Shown here one piece after another: positions 36,401 to 47,010 of a stretch of DNA of 64,000 nucleotides. Below the pieces are notes generated by a model that saw nothing but the letters and a program-made list of their open reading frames with translations, did not search any database and was not told where the DNA came from. Position 1 is the stretch's first letter, and each line of letters starts with the position of its first letter. Source of the stretch: Phragmites australis (taxonomy: Eukaryota; Streptophyta; Magnoliopsida; Poales; Poaceae); NCBI RefSeq assembly GCF_958298935.1, contig NC_084924.1, positions 25,331,819-25,395,818 on the forward strand, read 5' to 3'. The translations under genes and the position numbers were made by a program.

Positions 36401-38446
36401 TTCCATTGGGGTAAGGCACAAGAGGAGTCCTTTGACACTTTGAAGGACAAGCTTACGCACGCACCATTGCTGCAACTTCCAAATTTTGGTAAGACCTTTG
36501 AGCTAGAATGTGATGCTAGTGGAGTTAGCATTGGAGGTGTTTTGATGCAAGAAGGTAAGCCCGTTGCATACTTTAGCGAAAAATTGCATGGCCCTGTTCT
36601 TAATTACTCTACGTATGATAAGGAATTGTATGCACTTGTACGTTCTTTAGAGACGTGGCGTCATTATTTGTGGCCTAAAGAATTTGTTATACATTCAGAT
36701 CATGAATCGCTTAAGTATCTTCGTTCTCAAAATAATCTGAATCGTAGACATGCTAAGTGGGTTGAATTTATTGAATCTTTTCCTTATGTTATCAAACACA
36801 AGAAAGGGAAGGATAATATAATTGCTGATGCTTTGTCTAGACGATATGCTTTGTTGTCCCAACCTGATTATAGAATTTTTGGACTTGACTCAATAAAAGA
36901 ACAATATGTGCTTGATCCTGATTTTAAAGATGTATTGCTGAACTGTAAAGAGGGACGTACATGGAACAAGTTTGTGATCAATGATGGATTTGTGTTTAGA
37001 GCTAACCGTCTATGCATTCCAGTTGGTTCCGTTCGTCTTTTGTTGTTGCAGGAAGCACATGGAGGAGGATTGATGGGACATTTTGGTGCTAAGAAGACGG
37101 AGGATATGTTGGCCACACATTTCTTTTGGCCAAAGATGAGGAGAGATGTTGAGCGGTTCGTGGCACGCTGTACCACATGTCAAAAGGCTAAGTCTCGCTT
37201 GAATCCACATGGTTTGTATATGCCTCTTCCTGTTCCTTCTATTCCTTGGGCAGATATTTCGATGGACTTTGTTTTGGGATTGCCTAGGACTAAGAGGGGG
37301 AGGGATAGCATTTTTGTTGTTGTGGATCGTTTTTCTAAGATGGCACATTTTATACCTTGTCATAAAAGTGATGATGCCGTTTATATTGCTGACCTCTTTT
37401 TCAAAGAGATTGTTCGCTTGCATGGTATGCCTTCTACTATTGTTTCAGATCGCGACGCTAAATTTTTGAGTCACTTTTGGCGCACTCTATGGAATAAGTT
37501 GGGTACAAAACTATTGTTTTCTACTACTTGCCACCCACAAACTGATGGCCAAACGGAGGTAGTGAACCGCACTTTGGGTACCATGTTGAGAGCTATTTTG
37601 AAGAAAAATTTGAAGATGTGGGAAGAATGTTTGCCCCACGTGGAGTTTGCTTATAATCGGGTAACACATTCTACCACCAAGGTAAGTCCTTTTCAGGTAG
37701 TGTATGGTTTTACCCCTCACGCTCCTATTGATCTTTTGCCTTTACCTACCGCTGAAAGAACACGTAGTGATGCTAGTGCACGTGCTGATTTTATTCGTAA
37801 GTTGCATGAAACAACTAAAATAAATATCGAAAAGATGAATGAAAAGTATAGAATTGCTGGTAGTGAAGGTAGGAAAGAAGTCAAACTTGAACCGGGTGAT
37901 TTAGTGTGGTTACATTTAAGAAAAGATAGGTTTCCAGAGCTGCGTAAGTCTAAATTAATGCCAAGAGCTGCTGGTCCTTATAAGATAATTGAGAAAATAA
38001 ATGATAATGCATATAAACTTGAGTTGCCACCCGAGTTCGGGGTTAGTCCTTCTTTTAACATTGCAGATTTGAAACCTTACTTGGGAGCCGATGATGAGCT
38101 TGAGTCGAGGACGACTCCAATTCAAGAGGGGGAGGATGATGAGGACATCACTCCCTCGGATACATACAATGATCCTCCATTGAACTTTCAAGGTCCAATC
38201 ACAAGAGCTCGCGCACGACAATTAAATTTAGAGGTGAGCTCGTTCCTAAGCAACTCTTTATATAATTTTGAGAATAGATTACTACCTAATGATTATGTGT
38301 TGTTTAGGAATCATGGAGAGGACAAGGAAACACATAGAGGAAGGCTTGGAGACGTGGAGGAGCAGCTAGGACGTCCAACAACAGCAGGAGGTCCAGTCCA
38401 ACTCGAGTCCGAATCAGCCTCGGCCTCCAGGACCAGCGAGCAATAA
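33467..38446 (+). CDS. Gypsy Gag-Pol polyprotein, intact
   Basis: One open frame of 1,659 residues from ATG 33467 ([11 protein letters not shown]) makes capsid and all enzymes for retrotransposition. Domains in order: Retrotrans_gag at about 188-260; CCHC knuckle [14 protein letters not shown] at about 385; protease [11 protein letters not shown] with Asp at about 481; RT box YFDDILIYS at about 869; RNase H ECDASG at about 1016; integrase zinc finger from His1198 to the CTTC cysteines at about 1235; integrase triad Asp1267 (SMDFVLG), Asp1328 (VSDRDAKF) and Glu1364 (DGQTEVV), 35 residues apart. The C-terminal [10 protein letters not shown] region is CR-motif-like and no classical chromodomain is seen. 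The last 103 codons lie in the 3' LTR. No stops or frameshifts. Confidence 0.95.
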   Translation: MSVEGDKTPKDFKECVSQEQLQAVVDNAQKEMRETVIKAVTEAIIEMKLANAVERVDKRLSELTDRVNALENRPVHNEDVNGSNTGDELYDDDVNVDPAATLQNRLRRRLRTNTTGMGGVPHHHHHRGMYNRAPEDPYAKVKFTIPSFSGHYDAEGYLDWEMTVEQKFSAHQVPEQHRVRQATSEFKDFAIIWWTGLAADGATPRTWEELKVAMRDRFVPPSYHRDLRKKLMRLEQGDKSVQDYYGELQKGLMRCGIVEGNEDSICRFYSGLRREIQDIIDYKEFNNVNQLFQFAMLAEKELQGREQQGKYKASTTYTPRTGPSFGLSKPSTYRAPSPASKQQAATAPNPVTTRPSGSGKNSVLQGPSKSASSVASTGRTSGIQCRRCHGFGHVQKDCPSQRAYIATEDGYISASDIEEEEEPVVEESNEILGSDDTATYRSIIVQRALSTKVQQPEKLQRHNLFQIFFVIQNRRARVIIDGGSCNNLVSSDLVKKLGLTTRQHPHPYNLQWFNDAGKAKVTQTCRVSFSIGSYADYVDCDVVPMEACSLLLGRPWEFDNDAIHHGRSNTYTFMHKGKKITLVPMTPAEIVQADKERAANLRDTKSENQQVANSVYPPKKDKSPPSSKVEGIKLKGGVMLALKSDLAEISNNDICYTLVCKRVLYSLDDVISSIPPAATNLLQEYEDVFPAEIPPGLPPMRGIEHQIDLIPGATLPNRAAYRTNPEETKEIQQQVQELLDRGYVRESLSPCTVPVILVPKKDGTWRMCVDCRAINNITIRYRHPIPRLDDMLDELCGSVIFTKIDLRSGYHQIRMKLGDEWKTAFKTKFGLYEWLVMPFGLTNAPSTFMRLMNEVLRAFIGRFVVVYFDDILIYSKSLDEHMDHLRAVFNALRDARLFGNLEKCIFCTDRVSFLGYVITPQGIEVDEMKIEAIKSWPVPQNIKQVRSFLGLAGFYRRFVKDFSAIAAPLHELTKKGVVFHWGKAQEESFDTLKDKLTHAPLLQLPNFGKTFELECDASGVSIGGVLMQEGKPVAYFSEKLHGPVLNYSTYDKELYALVRSLETWRHYLWPKEFVIHSDHESLKYLRSQNNLNRRHAKWVEFIESFPYVIKHKKGKDNIIADALSRRYALLSQPDYRIFGLDSIKEQYVLDPDFKDVLLNCKEGRTWNKFVINDGFVFRANRLCIPVGSVRLLLLQEAHGGGLMGHFGAKKTEDMLATHFFWPKMRRDVERFVARCTTCQKAKSRLNPHGLYMPLPVPSIPWADISMDFVLGLPRTKRGRDSIFVVVDRFSKMAHFIPCHKSDDAVYIADLFFKEIVRLHGMPSTIVSDRDAKFLSHFWRTLWNKLGTKLLFSTTCHPQTDGQTEVVNRTLGTMLRAILKKNLKMWEECLPHVEFAYNRVTHSTTKVSPFQVVYGFTPHAPIDLLPLPTAERTRSDASARADFIRKLHETTKINIEKMNEKYRIAGSEGRKEVKLEPGDLVWLHLRKDRFPELRKSKLMPRAAGPYKIIEKINDNAYKLELPPEFGVSPSFNIADLKPYLGADDELESRTTPIQEGEDDEDITPSDTYNDPPLNFQGPITRARARQLNLEVSSFLSNSLYNFENRLLPNDYVLFRNHGEDKETHRGRLGDVEEQLGRPTTAGGPVQLESESASASRTSEQ
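38123..38136 (+). other. Polypurine tract of the gypsy element
   Basis: AAGAGGGGGAGGA directly precedes the 3' LTR. It is read as QEGED in the polyprotein, so the tract is both coding and the plus-strand primer. Confidence 0.85.
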
Positions 38447-39054
38447 AACGGACGCCCAGGACGCATCCGGACTCCGTTTTCGACGATTCACATATGGTTG
38501 GAAAGATAATTTCATAAGGAAACCAATGGCGTTGGTTTGAGGTCCAAATTCCTTCTGAGTCAACGGGAAACGTCGAAACAAGTCAGCGTCCAGAATCTGT
38601 CCCGGTGCTGCGTCACCGTTTTTGGTCCGTTGGGCCATGTATCGTGTTGGAGTCCATTAGGGACGCATCTAGGGGTCCTTGGCCGACCCTAATCCTTTAT
38701 ATACAGTAGCCGCCGCCCTAATTAGGGTTGGGTTTTGCTTAGATTATTCTGTCAAGAACAGTTTCGCCGTTTCGTCGGTTTGTGAGACCCCAACTCGTGA
38801 GATTAATCATTCATCTGCAATTTGGTTGCATTCTTCCTTGTTCTTGCTTGTGTTCTTCGATTCGCAGGCAAGGATTTTAGCCTTCTTGGTGAGGTCAACC
38901 GTGCAACGCCGGTTGATAACCAGAGGAGACGTGGTGCTGCGATTGCGGGGTTTCGGATCGTGTTGTTCGGAAGCCGGATCGACTTGTGTCTCGTTTCCAC
39001 CAAATCGAGAGTTACCAGAACCTTTCGGAAGATCGGGAACCCTTGTTCATATTA
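38137..39054 (+). repeat. 3' LTR of the gypsy element
   Basis: 918 bp, same ends as the 5' LTR. The polyprotein stop codon (TAA) lies 308-310 bp inside it. Differences from the 5' copy include T/G at about position 140 of the LTR and several C/T or A/G changes. Confidence 0.95.
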
Positions 39055-39059
39055 TAAGA

Positions 39060-39230
39060 CACATACAGATATTAACAAAATTGTCTGTAATGTGACATAA
39101 GACACAAACAGACATTAAGAAAAACCGTCTATAATGTGTCATAAGACATAGATGAATATTAAGAAAAATCATCTGTGATGTGTCATAAGACACAGACGGA
39201 CATTAAGAAAAATCGTTTGTGTCTATAGGG
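39060..39230 (+). repeat. CACTA-like subterminal repeats, right part (after gypsy insertion)
   Basis: Copies of TGTGATGTGTCATAAGACAC and GACATTAAGAAAAATCGT continue the pattern of 31190-31394, showing that the gypsy element split one older repeat array. Confidence 0.6.
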
Positions 39231-39426
39231 TAAACATTTTATGAATTTTCAAATGGCGTAAAATTATTTTATATGAAAATTGTAACTCTAGACGAAATCA
39301 ATAATTTTGCAGTTTATAACCTTTTATTTGAAGTCATTTCGATACCAAAATAATTATCCAAAGTTTCAGACAGTAAGTATCAAAATGTTAAAATATCCAA
39401 TTTCTATTAGCAATGATGTATTAATA

Positions 39427-39476
39427 TGATGGTAAAGAAGCTATACGAGAGGCTAGAGGTTGCATATTTGATGCTC
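39427..39476 (+). repeat. tRNA-like box sequence in the split CACTA-like element
   Basis: GATGGTAAAGAAGCTATACG followed by AGAGGTTGCATATTTGATGC resembles an A-box and a decayed B-box with normal tRNA spacing. It aligns with the minus-strand sequence at 52021-52075 in another CACTA element. No acceptor stem is formed, so it is not a tRNA gene. Confidence 0.35.
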
Positions 39477-39933
39477 ACAAACTATACTCGCGCATATTTT
39501 GTGTAAAAAATCATGTGACTTATGTGGTGGTATAGAAGGGGTCGTGTGACGATGTGGTTTGTATGCGAAAAGTTTTTTTATTTTTTTATATCCAAAGTCT
39601 TATTTTTTCTAAAAATAATATAAGGTTTAACAAATGTCTATAATAACCCATTCTGAAGTAGTTTACCAGTACGAGCAGTTTCAGAAGAAAGTAGTCATGG
39701 TATGGAATTAATAATTATTATACAAATAACCTGTCCAGTGCTAGTACTTAGTTGGCCAAAACATTTAAGTAGACAAGTGATGGCCGTCAGTCATCTTAGG
39801 TCATCTCCAACAGCTACCTTAAATTTTTATCCTCAAAAATACTATTACAGCATCCCCTATCACTATTACAGCATCTCTTATTTTTTCATCTCTAACAGTT
39901 ACCCTATTTCTTACCTTCTACTACTCTTTTCCT

Positions 39934-41933
39934 GGAAAAAATACAAAAATAGACAATATACGTCAGCGTATTTACGAAAATAGATAACATATCGGCGTAT
40001 TTGTAAATCTAGTACCTGTATTCGGCACCTTAAAATCCGAAAACTCAATTTCGGTACCTCAAACTCCGAAAATACGTCGGGCCCACTAATTTCAGCACCT
40101 GAAATGCCGAATACGGCACTATTCACCATATTCGGCACCTTAAATGCCAAAAACGCTATGTATTTGGTAACTCAGTTGCCGAATACGGCTCTGCCGTGCG
40201 CGCTACAGAGCTAGCAAGCTACAGTAGAAGGAAGAAAGTAGTCTAAAAATTCATGTTTTTTATTTAACTCACGATTTTATTTGAGAGTATAAAAATAGTC
40301 TAAAAATTCTAACTATTTTCATGAGCAAAATAGAGGTCACTAGCAATCCGTTTTAATTGGTTTGATCCAAAAAGCATGAGCCAATATTTAATTAAAATTC
40401 TCTAAATAAGCTAACTTTTATAAATTCTAGCAATTTTTAATGCCTCAATTAAATCCTCAAAAATCTAGAAAAAATCACTAATATTCTTCTAATGTGATGT
40501 ACTAATTTATAAAAATGTTTCCAACCTATGTTATTTGGTGAAAAAATAAGTTCCTTTATAATGATCCATTTATATGCATTCTTATCATTTTATATGATAT
40601 TCTCTTTTTAATTCAATTTGAATAAAAATAAACACATACATTCTCTTTTAATTCATTTCATGTGATATTCTCTTTTATGGAGGATGACCGCCCTTGTTGT
40701 TATGGCTGGAGTGGTGTGAAGATACACGGCTGAGGAGATGAAAAGCATGACAAGACAAGAGTATGTTACACACTTGCGAAGGTGTTTCGATCTACCGAGG
40801 AGTGACAAGGTTTGGTTGGGCACATTTTGCTTTCTTAGTGCAGACAATAAAGGTGCATGAAAAAACAATCTCAATATGTTCATGTTGACTGCATCACATG
40901 AGAAGAATATTAGCACATCTCATCGTCAAATGTGCTAGGTGAGCTTGAAATGATAAAAGAGAATATCACATGAAATGAATTAAAAGAGAATGTGTGTGTT
41001 TAGTTTTATTCAAATTGAATTAAAAGGAGAATATCACATAAAATGATAAGAATGCATATAAATGAGGATGTGAAACAGAGGGGATATTAGCACATCTCAT
41101 CGTCAAATGTGCTGGGTGAGCTTGAAATGATAAATATTAGTACATGAAATGAAATGAATTAAAAAGAGAATGTCTCATGAAATGAATTAAAAGAGAATGT
41201 ATGCATTTATTTTTATTCAAATTGAATTAAAAAGAGAATATCATATGAAATGATAAGAATGCATATAAATGGATCATTATAAAGGAACTTATTTTTTCAC
41301 CAAATAACATAGGGTTGGAAATATTTTTATAAATTAGTACATCACATTAGAAGAATATTAGTGATTTTTTCAAGATTTGTGAGAATTTATTTGAGGCATT
41401 AAAAATTGCTAGAATTTATAAAAGTTAGCTTATTTAGAGAATTTTAATTAAATATTGGCTCATGCTTTTTGGATCAAACCAATTAAAACGGATTGCTAGT
41501 GACCTCTATTTTGCTCATGAAAACGGTTAGAATTTTTAGACTATTTTTATACTCTGAAATAAAATTATGAGTTAAATAAAAAAACATGAATTTTTAGACT
41601 ACTTTCTTTCTTCTACTGTAGCTTGCTAGCTCTGTAGCGCGCATGGCAGAGCCGTATTCGGCAACTGAGGTGCTGAATACGGCTTTCGGCACCTCAGTTG
41701 CCGAATACATAGCGTTTTTGGTATTTGAGTGCCGAATACGGTGAATAGTGCCGTATTCAGCACTTCAGGTACCGAAATCAGTGGGTCCAACATATTTTCG
41801 GAGTTTGAGGTACCGAAATTGAGTTTTCGGATTTTAAGGTGCCGAATACAGGTGCTAGATTTACAAATACGCTGATATGTTATCTATTTTCGTAAATACG
41901 CTGACGTATGTTGTCTATTTTTGTATTTTAGCC
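39934..41933. mobile_element. Long-TIR (foldback) Mutator-like element, non-autonomous
   Basis: The left arm (39934 to about 40677) and right arm (about 41161-41933) are near-perfect reverse complements over about 740-770 bp. The ends are GGAAAAAATACAAAAATAG and, in reverse complement, GGCTAAAATACAAAAATAG. CTCTTTTCCT lies on both sides (39924-39933 and 41934-41943), a 9-10-bp target duplication diagnostic of Mutator-type elements. The 480-bp loop has no gene, so mobility would need a transposase in trans. The arms carry several CCGAATACGG repeats shared with the fragment at 6431-6760. Confidence 0.85.
40911..41130 (+). repeat. Internal 177-bp duplication in the loop of the Mutator-like element
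   Basis: TAGCACATCTCATCGTCAAA begins at 40911 and again at 41088. The 177-bp units contain partial copies of the inner right arm (GAATATCACATGAAATGAAT), so the loop grew by copying arm sequence. Confidence 0.8.
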
Positions 41934-42202
41934 CTCTTTTCCTCCATCCGAACCCACTATCGACCTCTGTGGACAGTGTTACTACAGTGTTTCCCTCCCT
42001 GCGGATCCACTATCGACCTCTGCAACAGTACTGCTACAGTGTGCGTACTGCTGCAGTAACAGGCAAAATTACAACTCCATACCCCTCTCCGCAACACTGT
42101 AGCAGTACTGTGCGGTACTGTAGCACCGGATAGAGTATCTGCTGGCGGAGATTTCTGCCGCTACAGTAGCACTGGATTTTCAGTTTCTGCTGGAGTTGGC
42201 CC

Positions 42203-43252
42203 ACATCCGCAAAGTTATAGCCTTGTCCATAACCATCTCATCCTGATCTCACGCCCCTGCGAAGTGCTGCTGCTTTTTGGCTGTGCTCTGCTACTGTCGC
42301 GTGCTGCTCGCTGCTTCATCAGAGTCGGAAGAGGAGGCAGATCGGATGGCACGCGTGAAGGCAGGAAAGGAGACGAGCAAGGGGGAGAGAAGGGCTGCAA
42401 TCTCGTCTTTGCGCTATGTGGTAGTGCCACCAATTGTGCTTACGCTAACTTCTTTTACTGTCTTCGGCAAAGAGATAAGTAACGGATGTGGCCTATGTTA
42501 TATTTATATTCATGTCTAGCATCTTTTACGAATAAAATAAAGTACACAACATAAGAACAATAATTTAATTTATTTTCATGCTCAATACATGAAGTATTCT
42601 CTTTTAATACATGCTGCATACCTTCATATTTGCAATTGCATAAAAAGTTGAATGTCACTGCACCTAGCCACGATTTGTACCGGTACTTTACATCCTATGT
42701 TGCCGGCATGATGCAGCCACTTACGTTACCTGTGGCAGGGCAAGGCTGGTTCAAGCATGGCATAGCTTCCTTATGCTATCATTGTGGATTAGGGGTTTAA
42801 GAGTGGTTCGTTGAACTAATCTGTCTTAAGATCAAGTACATCTCTTTGTGAGAATCGGTGACTTAATAGTGGAGTGGTTAGAGGCTTGAATCCATCTCAA
42901 CGTACATTGAGGGTGACCGACAAGTCATCGATACCATTGGGAAAATTCATTGTCTTCTTTGTGTGGTATTTCTTAAGCTAAATTCATACTTATGCTATTT
43001 ACATTCTTGCTATTTGTATTCCTAGATATTGAATTATTGCATGTCACCCTAGAATTTCAAAACCTTAACTTATATTAACTTAGGTGTAGTTCTATGTATC
43101 TTGCTTAGTGATCAATTGATTAAAATTTTACAACTAGAACCGATCATTTATCATTTAGTTTTAAAATAACCTATTCACACCTTCGAGTCAGTATCCTAAA
43201 TCCTACACAAAGTCGTCTTATAGATCATATGTAGATAATTGATGTTATAGAT
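42203..43252. other. Unassigned sequence
   Basis: A short GC-richer patch at 42240-42470 has open frames on both strands (one reading SSESEEEADRMARVKAGKE). It could be a host-gene scrap, but no family is recognised. The rest is AT-rich and featureless. Confidence 0.3.
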
Positions 43253-43255
43253 CAT

Positions 43256-43537
43256 GGTCCTGTTTGGCATAGCTGAAATTTATAGATTTTTGCTGAAAAG
43301 CGGCTTTTGCTGAAAGTTGTTTATAGCTTTTGGCTGTTGTCTTTTACGAGAAATATTTAGGTTCTCAGTACACCAAAAATTAGAAAAGCTACTCTCAGTT
43401 AGTTTATCAAATTTTAGTTCATTTTATTAGAAACTAGCTTTTCAGCTTTTCAAAAGTCAACAATAAACCAATCTGATTGTTTTAGCTTTTGGCTTCTGAG
43501 AAGCAGAAGCTAGCAATAAGCTGAAATAAATAGGGCC
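43256..43537. mobile_element. MITE with CAT flanks
   Basis: GGTCCTGTTT at the left and AAATAGGGCC at the right (reverse complement GGCCCTATTT) match at 8 of 10 positions. CAT lies directly outside both ends (43253-43255, 43538-43540). The inner sequence is rich in AGCTTTTGGCT / AGCTGAAA inverted motifs, a common layout in grass MITEs. It is 282 bp with no coding capacity. Confidence 0.6.
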
Positions 43538-43677
43538 CATGTATGCTCTTGGGAGGGAGGAGGTGCCTTACCAAGAGCCAAACCGTCTTTTGTATCATGG
43601 AGTAAGTACAATTGCACTAGAATTGAATGAATCACATGAATTCTTATTTGTATGAAGTTTTATAGAAAATAGTTTAA

Positions 43678-43869
43678 GTCCTCGTTTGTAATGTAAAGAT
43701 TGCATGAGGTTCTTGCTAGAATTTTATTGATTCACGTGAATTTTTTTTAAAACACCACATTCCAAACATGCCCTAGTTTTTCTAGAAATCATGGGAAACT
43801 CCCATGTTCTAAATCATAGACTATTTCATGTGAAACACCTGCAAATTTCTTCTATCCCAAACAAGACAC
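43678..43869. mobile_element. Tourist-like MITE fragment
   Basis: GTCCTCGTTTG at 43678 and CAAACAAGACAC at the right end (reverse complement GTGTCTTGTTTG) are imperfect inverted repeats. TAA lies outside both ends (43675-43677 and 43870-43872), the Tourist/Harbinger target duplication. Confidence 0.5.
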
Positions 43870-44059
43870 TAATGGTAAAAAATAATAAATGTTTACTCCC
43901 TCTATTCTTTTTTATGTGTCTTTTTTAAATATGTGTGGTCAAACTTCCAAAAGTTTGATCACTAATACATTGTTCTCTTCTGCTACTTCTATAGGTTTTA
44001 CTCTGAGTGCCTTGCCCAGGGCACCTTGCAGTATAGAGGCATCTAGGCAAATCCAAAAC

Positions 44060-45314
44060 TTTGCTGGAAAGATCCTATAGAGGTGAGCCAGCAACTACAG
44101 GTATTCGTCGACTACATCAAGGGCCTCAAGGCTCGCGGTTTGATGTTTTGGGATGTGGCACTAGATTTCACCCAACATCGCATCAGTCCGTTGAAATCTC
44201 GAGTACATCTAGTGTGGATGTACTCGAGACTCTCAAACCTGACTAGGGACAGCGACAAAGGTAACCTCGTCATATTTTTGTTATTTTCAATTTTTATACT
44301 CGCAAGAAGAGGTTGTGGTAGTCATTTTTGAGAGGGATACAATGACGACTACGGCTGAAATTCCCATCGGTCCATCAACAACCAATGGTGAGTCTATCGT
44401 CAGCCTACTTGGAGGACAGTCATTGCCAAATTGGTTGGAGATCATTGAGTGATCAAGCTTGACTCCCCTGCCAAGTAAGTTTTTCCTACTCAAAGAATAT
44501 TTTCCAGAAGATCTTCATTTGGTCTAACGGACTATCTTTTATCTTGTAGGCTACACTCGGTTGTGCAGCATCTTTGAAAATGATGCACGACCGATGTGTT
44601 AAACTTGAGGCCAATGCCTCACTTTCTTCTACTAACAAAGTGCAAAGACTTCAAATCAAGCTAGCATAGGAGAAAGCCAAAATCGTGTGCCTTGAGAAGG
44701 AGCACACAAAGGTCATCATCGAGAAGGATGCATCCCACTTGGTTGAGGTGGCGATGTTGAAGAGAGGCCTATAGGATGAGCCTTTGATCTTACTAATCGA
44801 GCTTTTCATTGCCCAATCATAATTTTGACTTGAGAGAGTCATGTTTTCAGCCTTTGCCGCACAGAAGGAACAATTGTGGGCTATCATGAGTTCTGCTCGA
44901 GATGAGGCTGTTGCTGCCAAGAGCATGGTTGTGTCTCTCCTGTCAATGTTGATGACTACCTTTAAGTTGTTTAACACTGCGATGGAGACACTAAAGCTAG
45001 GAGTCGACCCTCCTCTTGAGCGATCCTCGGAAGGATACACCCATCATCTTACATAGTTGGCTGAGAAGTTCCGAGAAGTCATCCTCACCCTTCACCAACA
45101 AAGAATCAAACAGATGAAGGAGTCAGCTTTTGCATGTGCTTCTAGCGTAATGGGTTGCCTCAAAAGCCACTACCCATATCTTAACTTGGAAGTGTTTGGT
45201 GAAGGCTTCAACTGTGGTGATTCGGAAGTGCAACACCTTATCGAAGAATGTACTTTGATAGCCAACTCTATTGTAGATAACATTAAATATGATGATGTAT
45301 TATACAATAATTAA
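44060..45314 (+). pseudogene. Decayed Tat/Retand-type gypsy accessory (Transposase_28-like) sequence
   Basis: Frames on the plus strand give HRISPLKSRVHLVWMYSRL, similar to the segment following the Transposase_28 (putative gypsy-type) domain in grass elements. Coiled-coil-like helices follow (QLWAIMSSARDEAVAAKSM, TAMETLKLGV). The C-terminal block is SHYPYLNLEVFGEGFNCGD ... IANSIVDNIKYDD. Several stops and frame shifts interrupt it. The identification rests on recalled similarity of the pattern, not a catalytic motif. Confidence 0.45.
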
Positions 45315-45717
45315 ATATATTGACCTTTGATATGTAATCTTTTCGTCCTTTCTTTTTCATTTATATTTTGAGCCGAATCCACTCGAGTCTTTTCTCGATT
45401 TGATTCCTTCCAAAAAAATCCTTAAGCTAAAATGATAAAGTTAGAGAAAAAAGATAATGTACTCGACTGCCAACCCCCAAGTTGAGAAAATTCCCGACTC
45501 ACATAACCAAGGAACGGATATCGATTAGTGCTTACCAACACGATCTAGTTGTTGCAAATAAAAATATTTGAGCCATCAGAGAAGGAAAATCTCAACAGTT
45601 CATCTAAGAATAGTTAGGTTGGGTTGTACTTTCCTTTTTCCAAGTGTTATAGACGAGTTAGTCCATTTGTACTCGGGTATGGAACCTAGCTCGTCCTCAA
45701 GCGCTTATAGACTTATT

Positions 45718-45723
<6 letters not shown>

Positions 45724-45787
<64 letters not shown>

Positions 45788-45814
45788 CCCCCCCCTCTCT
45801 CTCTCTCTCTCTCT
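45724..45814. repeat. (CT)n microsatellite with a C run
   Basis: About 90 bp of CT dinucleotides, interrupted by a run of C at about 45785-45795. Confidence 0.97.
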
Positions 45815-46039
45815 AACAGATCGAACACAGTTATCTTGCTCTTTGACAGAACATCCTTCCTTCCCTAGCCCCCGACTGTTCGATCGGGAAGAAAATCCTC
45901 CGAATGGGCAATCAAAGTTCAGGAAGGCTTAATCCCTTGTTTAGGAAATCATACATGCCTTTCTTTCCTTGTTAAGCTGACAGACAGAGCAATCTGAAAT
46001 AATTATCTTACTCTTAAACATTGCTTAAAGAATAGCTCC

Positions 46040-47010
46040 TCTCAACTTGTACCCATGTTTACTCAAAATTAGATTAAGGAACATCGAGTAGTATATACTT
46101 AGTATGTTGACTTGACTCAAAGAAGATCTACCGAGTTAGAAATTATTGCAACTTTGAGTTTCATAGGACTGCTATTAGAAAATGTTCATTGATGCAAAGT
46201 TTTCAAACAACCATATCAACTAAATTATTCTAAAAAATTCCTAAAATAGAACTGATCAGCTTTACCAACTGGTCGAACTTACACATAGAACTTACAGAGT
46301 CAATCAATATTCCAAGAGTTATTGAGTACATGGAAATCCTCAATCACTATCCTAACCGACCTTGATCGGATAATCTCAACCATAGTGTAAGGGCCTTATC
46401 ATTTGGAAGAAAGTTTATTCTGATTTTGAGTCTCTCTCAAAACCATATCCCCAACAACAAGAATTCGACTTTGAACCTTGCGGTCGTGATAGCAGCAAAG
46501 TGCTTGTTGATATTTGGCTGACCTTATCAAGACCCGATCCCTCGGTTACTCAAGGAAATTGATGTTGTCCGGTCATCGCAAAATTTGACTCTGTTCCAAA
46601 AAAGCTTCCACTGCTAGAGATCCTATATCTACTTCATAAGGAAGCATTGCCTCTGCTCCATAAAATAGAAAGAAAGGAGTCTCACCAGTGGCTCGACTGG
46701 CGGCTGCTTGAACGACCCATAGCACTGAAGGAAGTTCTCGGACCACAACCTTCGAGTAGTTCGAATGTCTATCAAATACTCGGGTTTGTATTCCTTGAGT
46801 ACAATGCCATTAGCTCTTTCTGTCTGGCCATTGCTCTACGAATGAGCTACAGAAGCAAAATAGACTTTGATTCTCAGTTGCTCGTAGTATTCCTAAAAAG
46901 TGTTGCAAGTGAATTGGGCATCGTTATCGGTAATTATATGACTCGAAACTCTTAATTGAGTCAATGCATTCCTCATGATGAATCATTTGGCAGCATCTGT
47001 GTTTATCCTA
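46040..47010 (-). pseudogene. Tat/Athila-type Ty3/gypsy integrase remnant
   Basis: On the minus strand, KWFIMRNALTQLRVSSHIIT and DNDAQFTCNTF correspond to the second-aspartate region of the integrase. SNGQTERANG holds the glutamate. Further on, ETPFFLFYGAEAMLPYEVD and KYQQALCCYHDRKVQSR ... VGDMVLRETQNQNKLS form the C-terminal part. These blocks in this order are characteristic of grass Tat-lineage elements. They lie in several frames with stops, so it is a fossil. Confidence 0.75.

Larger units (their letters stand above)
31400..39054 (+). mobile_element. Complete Ty3/gypsy retrotransposon, CRM-like
   Basis: Two 918-bp LTRs (31400-32317 and 38137-39054) flank an open gag-pol frame. TAAGA lies directly outside both ends (31395-31399, 39055-39059) as a 5-bp target duplication. 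A primer binding site and a polypurine tract are in the right places. Aligning the LTRs by eye gives 8 substitutions and no indels (about 0.9%). With the commonly used grass rate of 1.3e-8 per site per year this would be roughly 0.3-0.4 million years. The LTR start TGATGAGGACATC and a pol frame that ends inside the LTR fit the CRM lineage. The element inserted into an older CACTA-like element. Confidence 0.95.
39799..42202. mobile_element. Outer DNA transposon interrupted by the Mutator-like element (tentative)
   Basis: GGTCATCTCCAACAG at 39799 and CTGCTGGAGTTGGCCC at 42202 (reverse complement GGGCCAACTCCAGCAG) look like terminal inverted repeats. Both inner flanks carry CTACAGT/ACTGTAG and short-TIR transposon-like sequence. 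No clear target duplication was seen (TTA before, ACA after). Confidence 0.4.

Noticed and set aside
46647..46955. 102-codon plus-strand frame
   Set aside because: It is antisense to the gypsy integrase remnant, which explains the sequence better.
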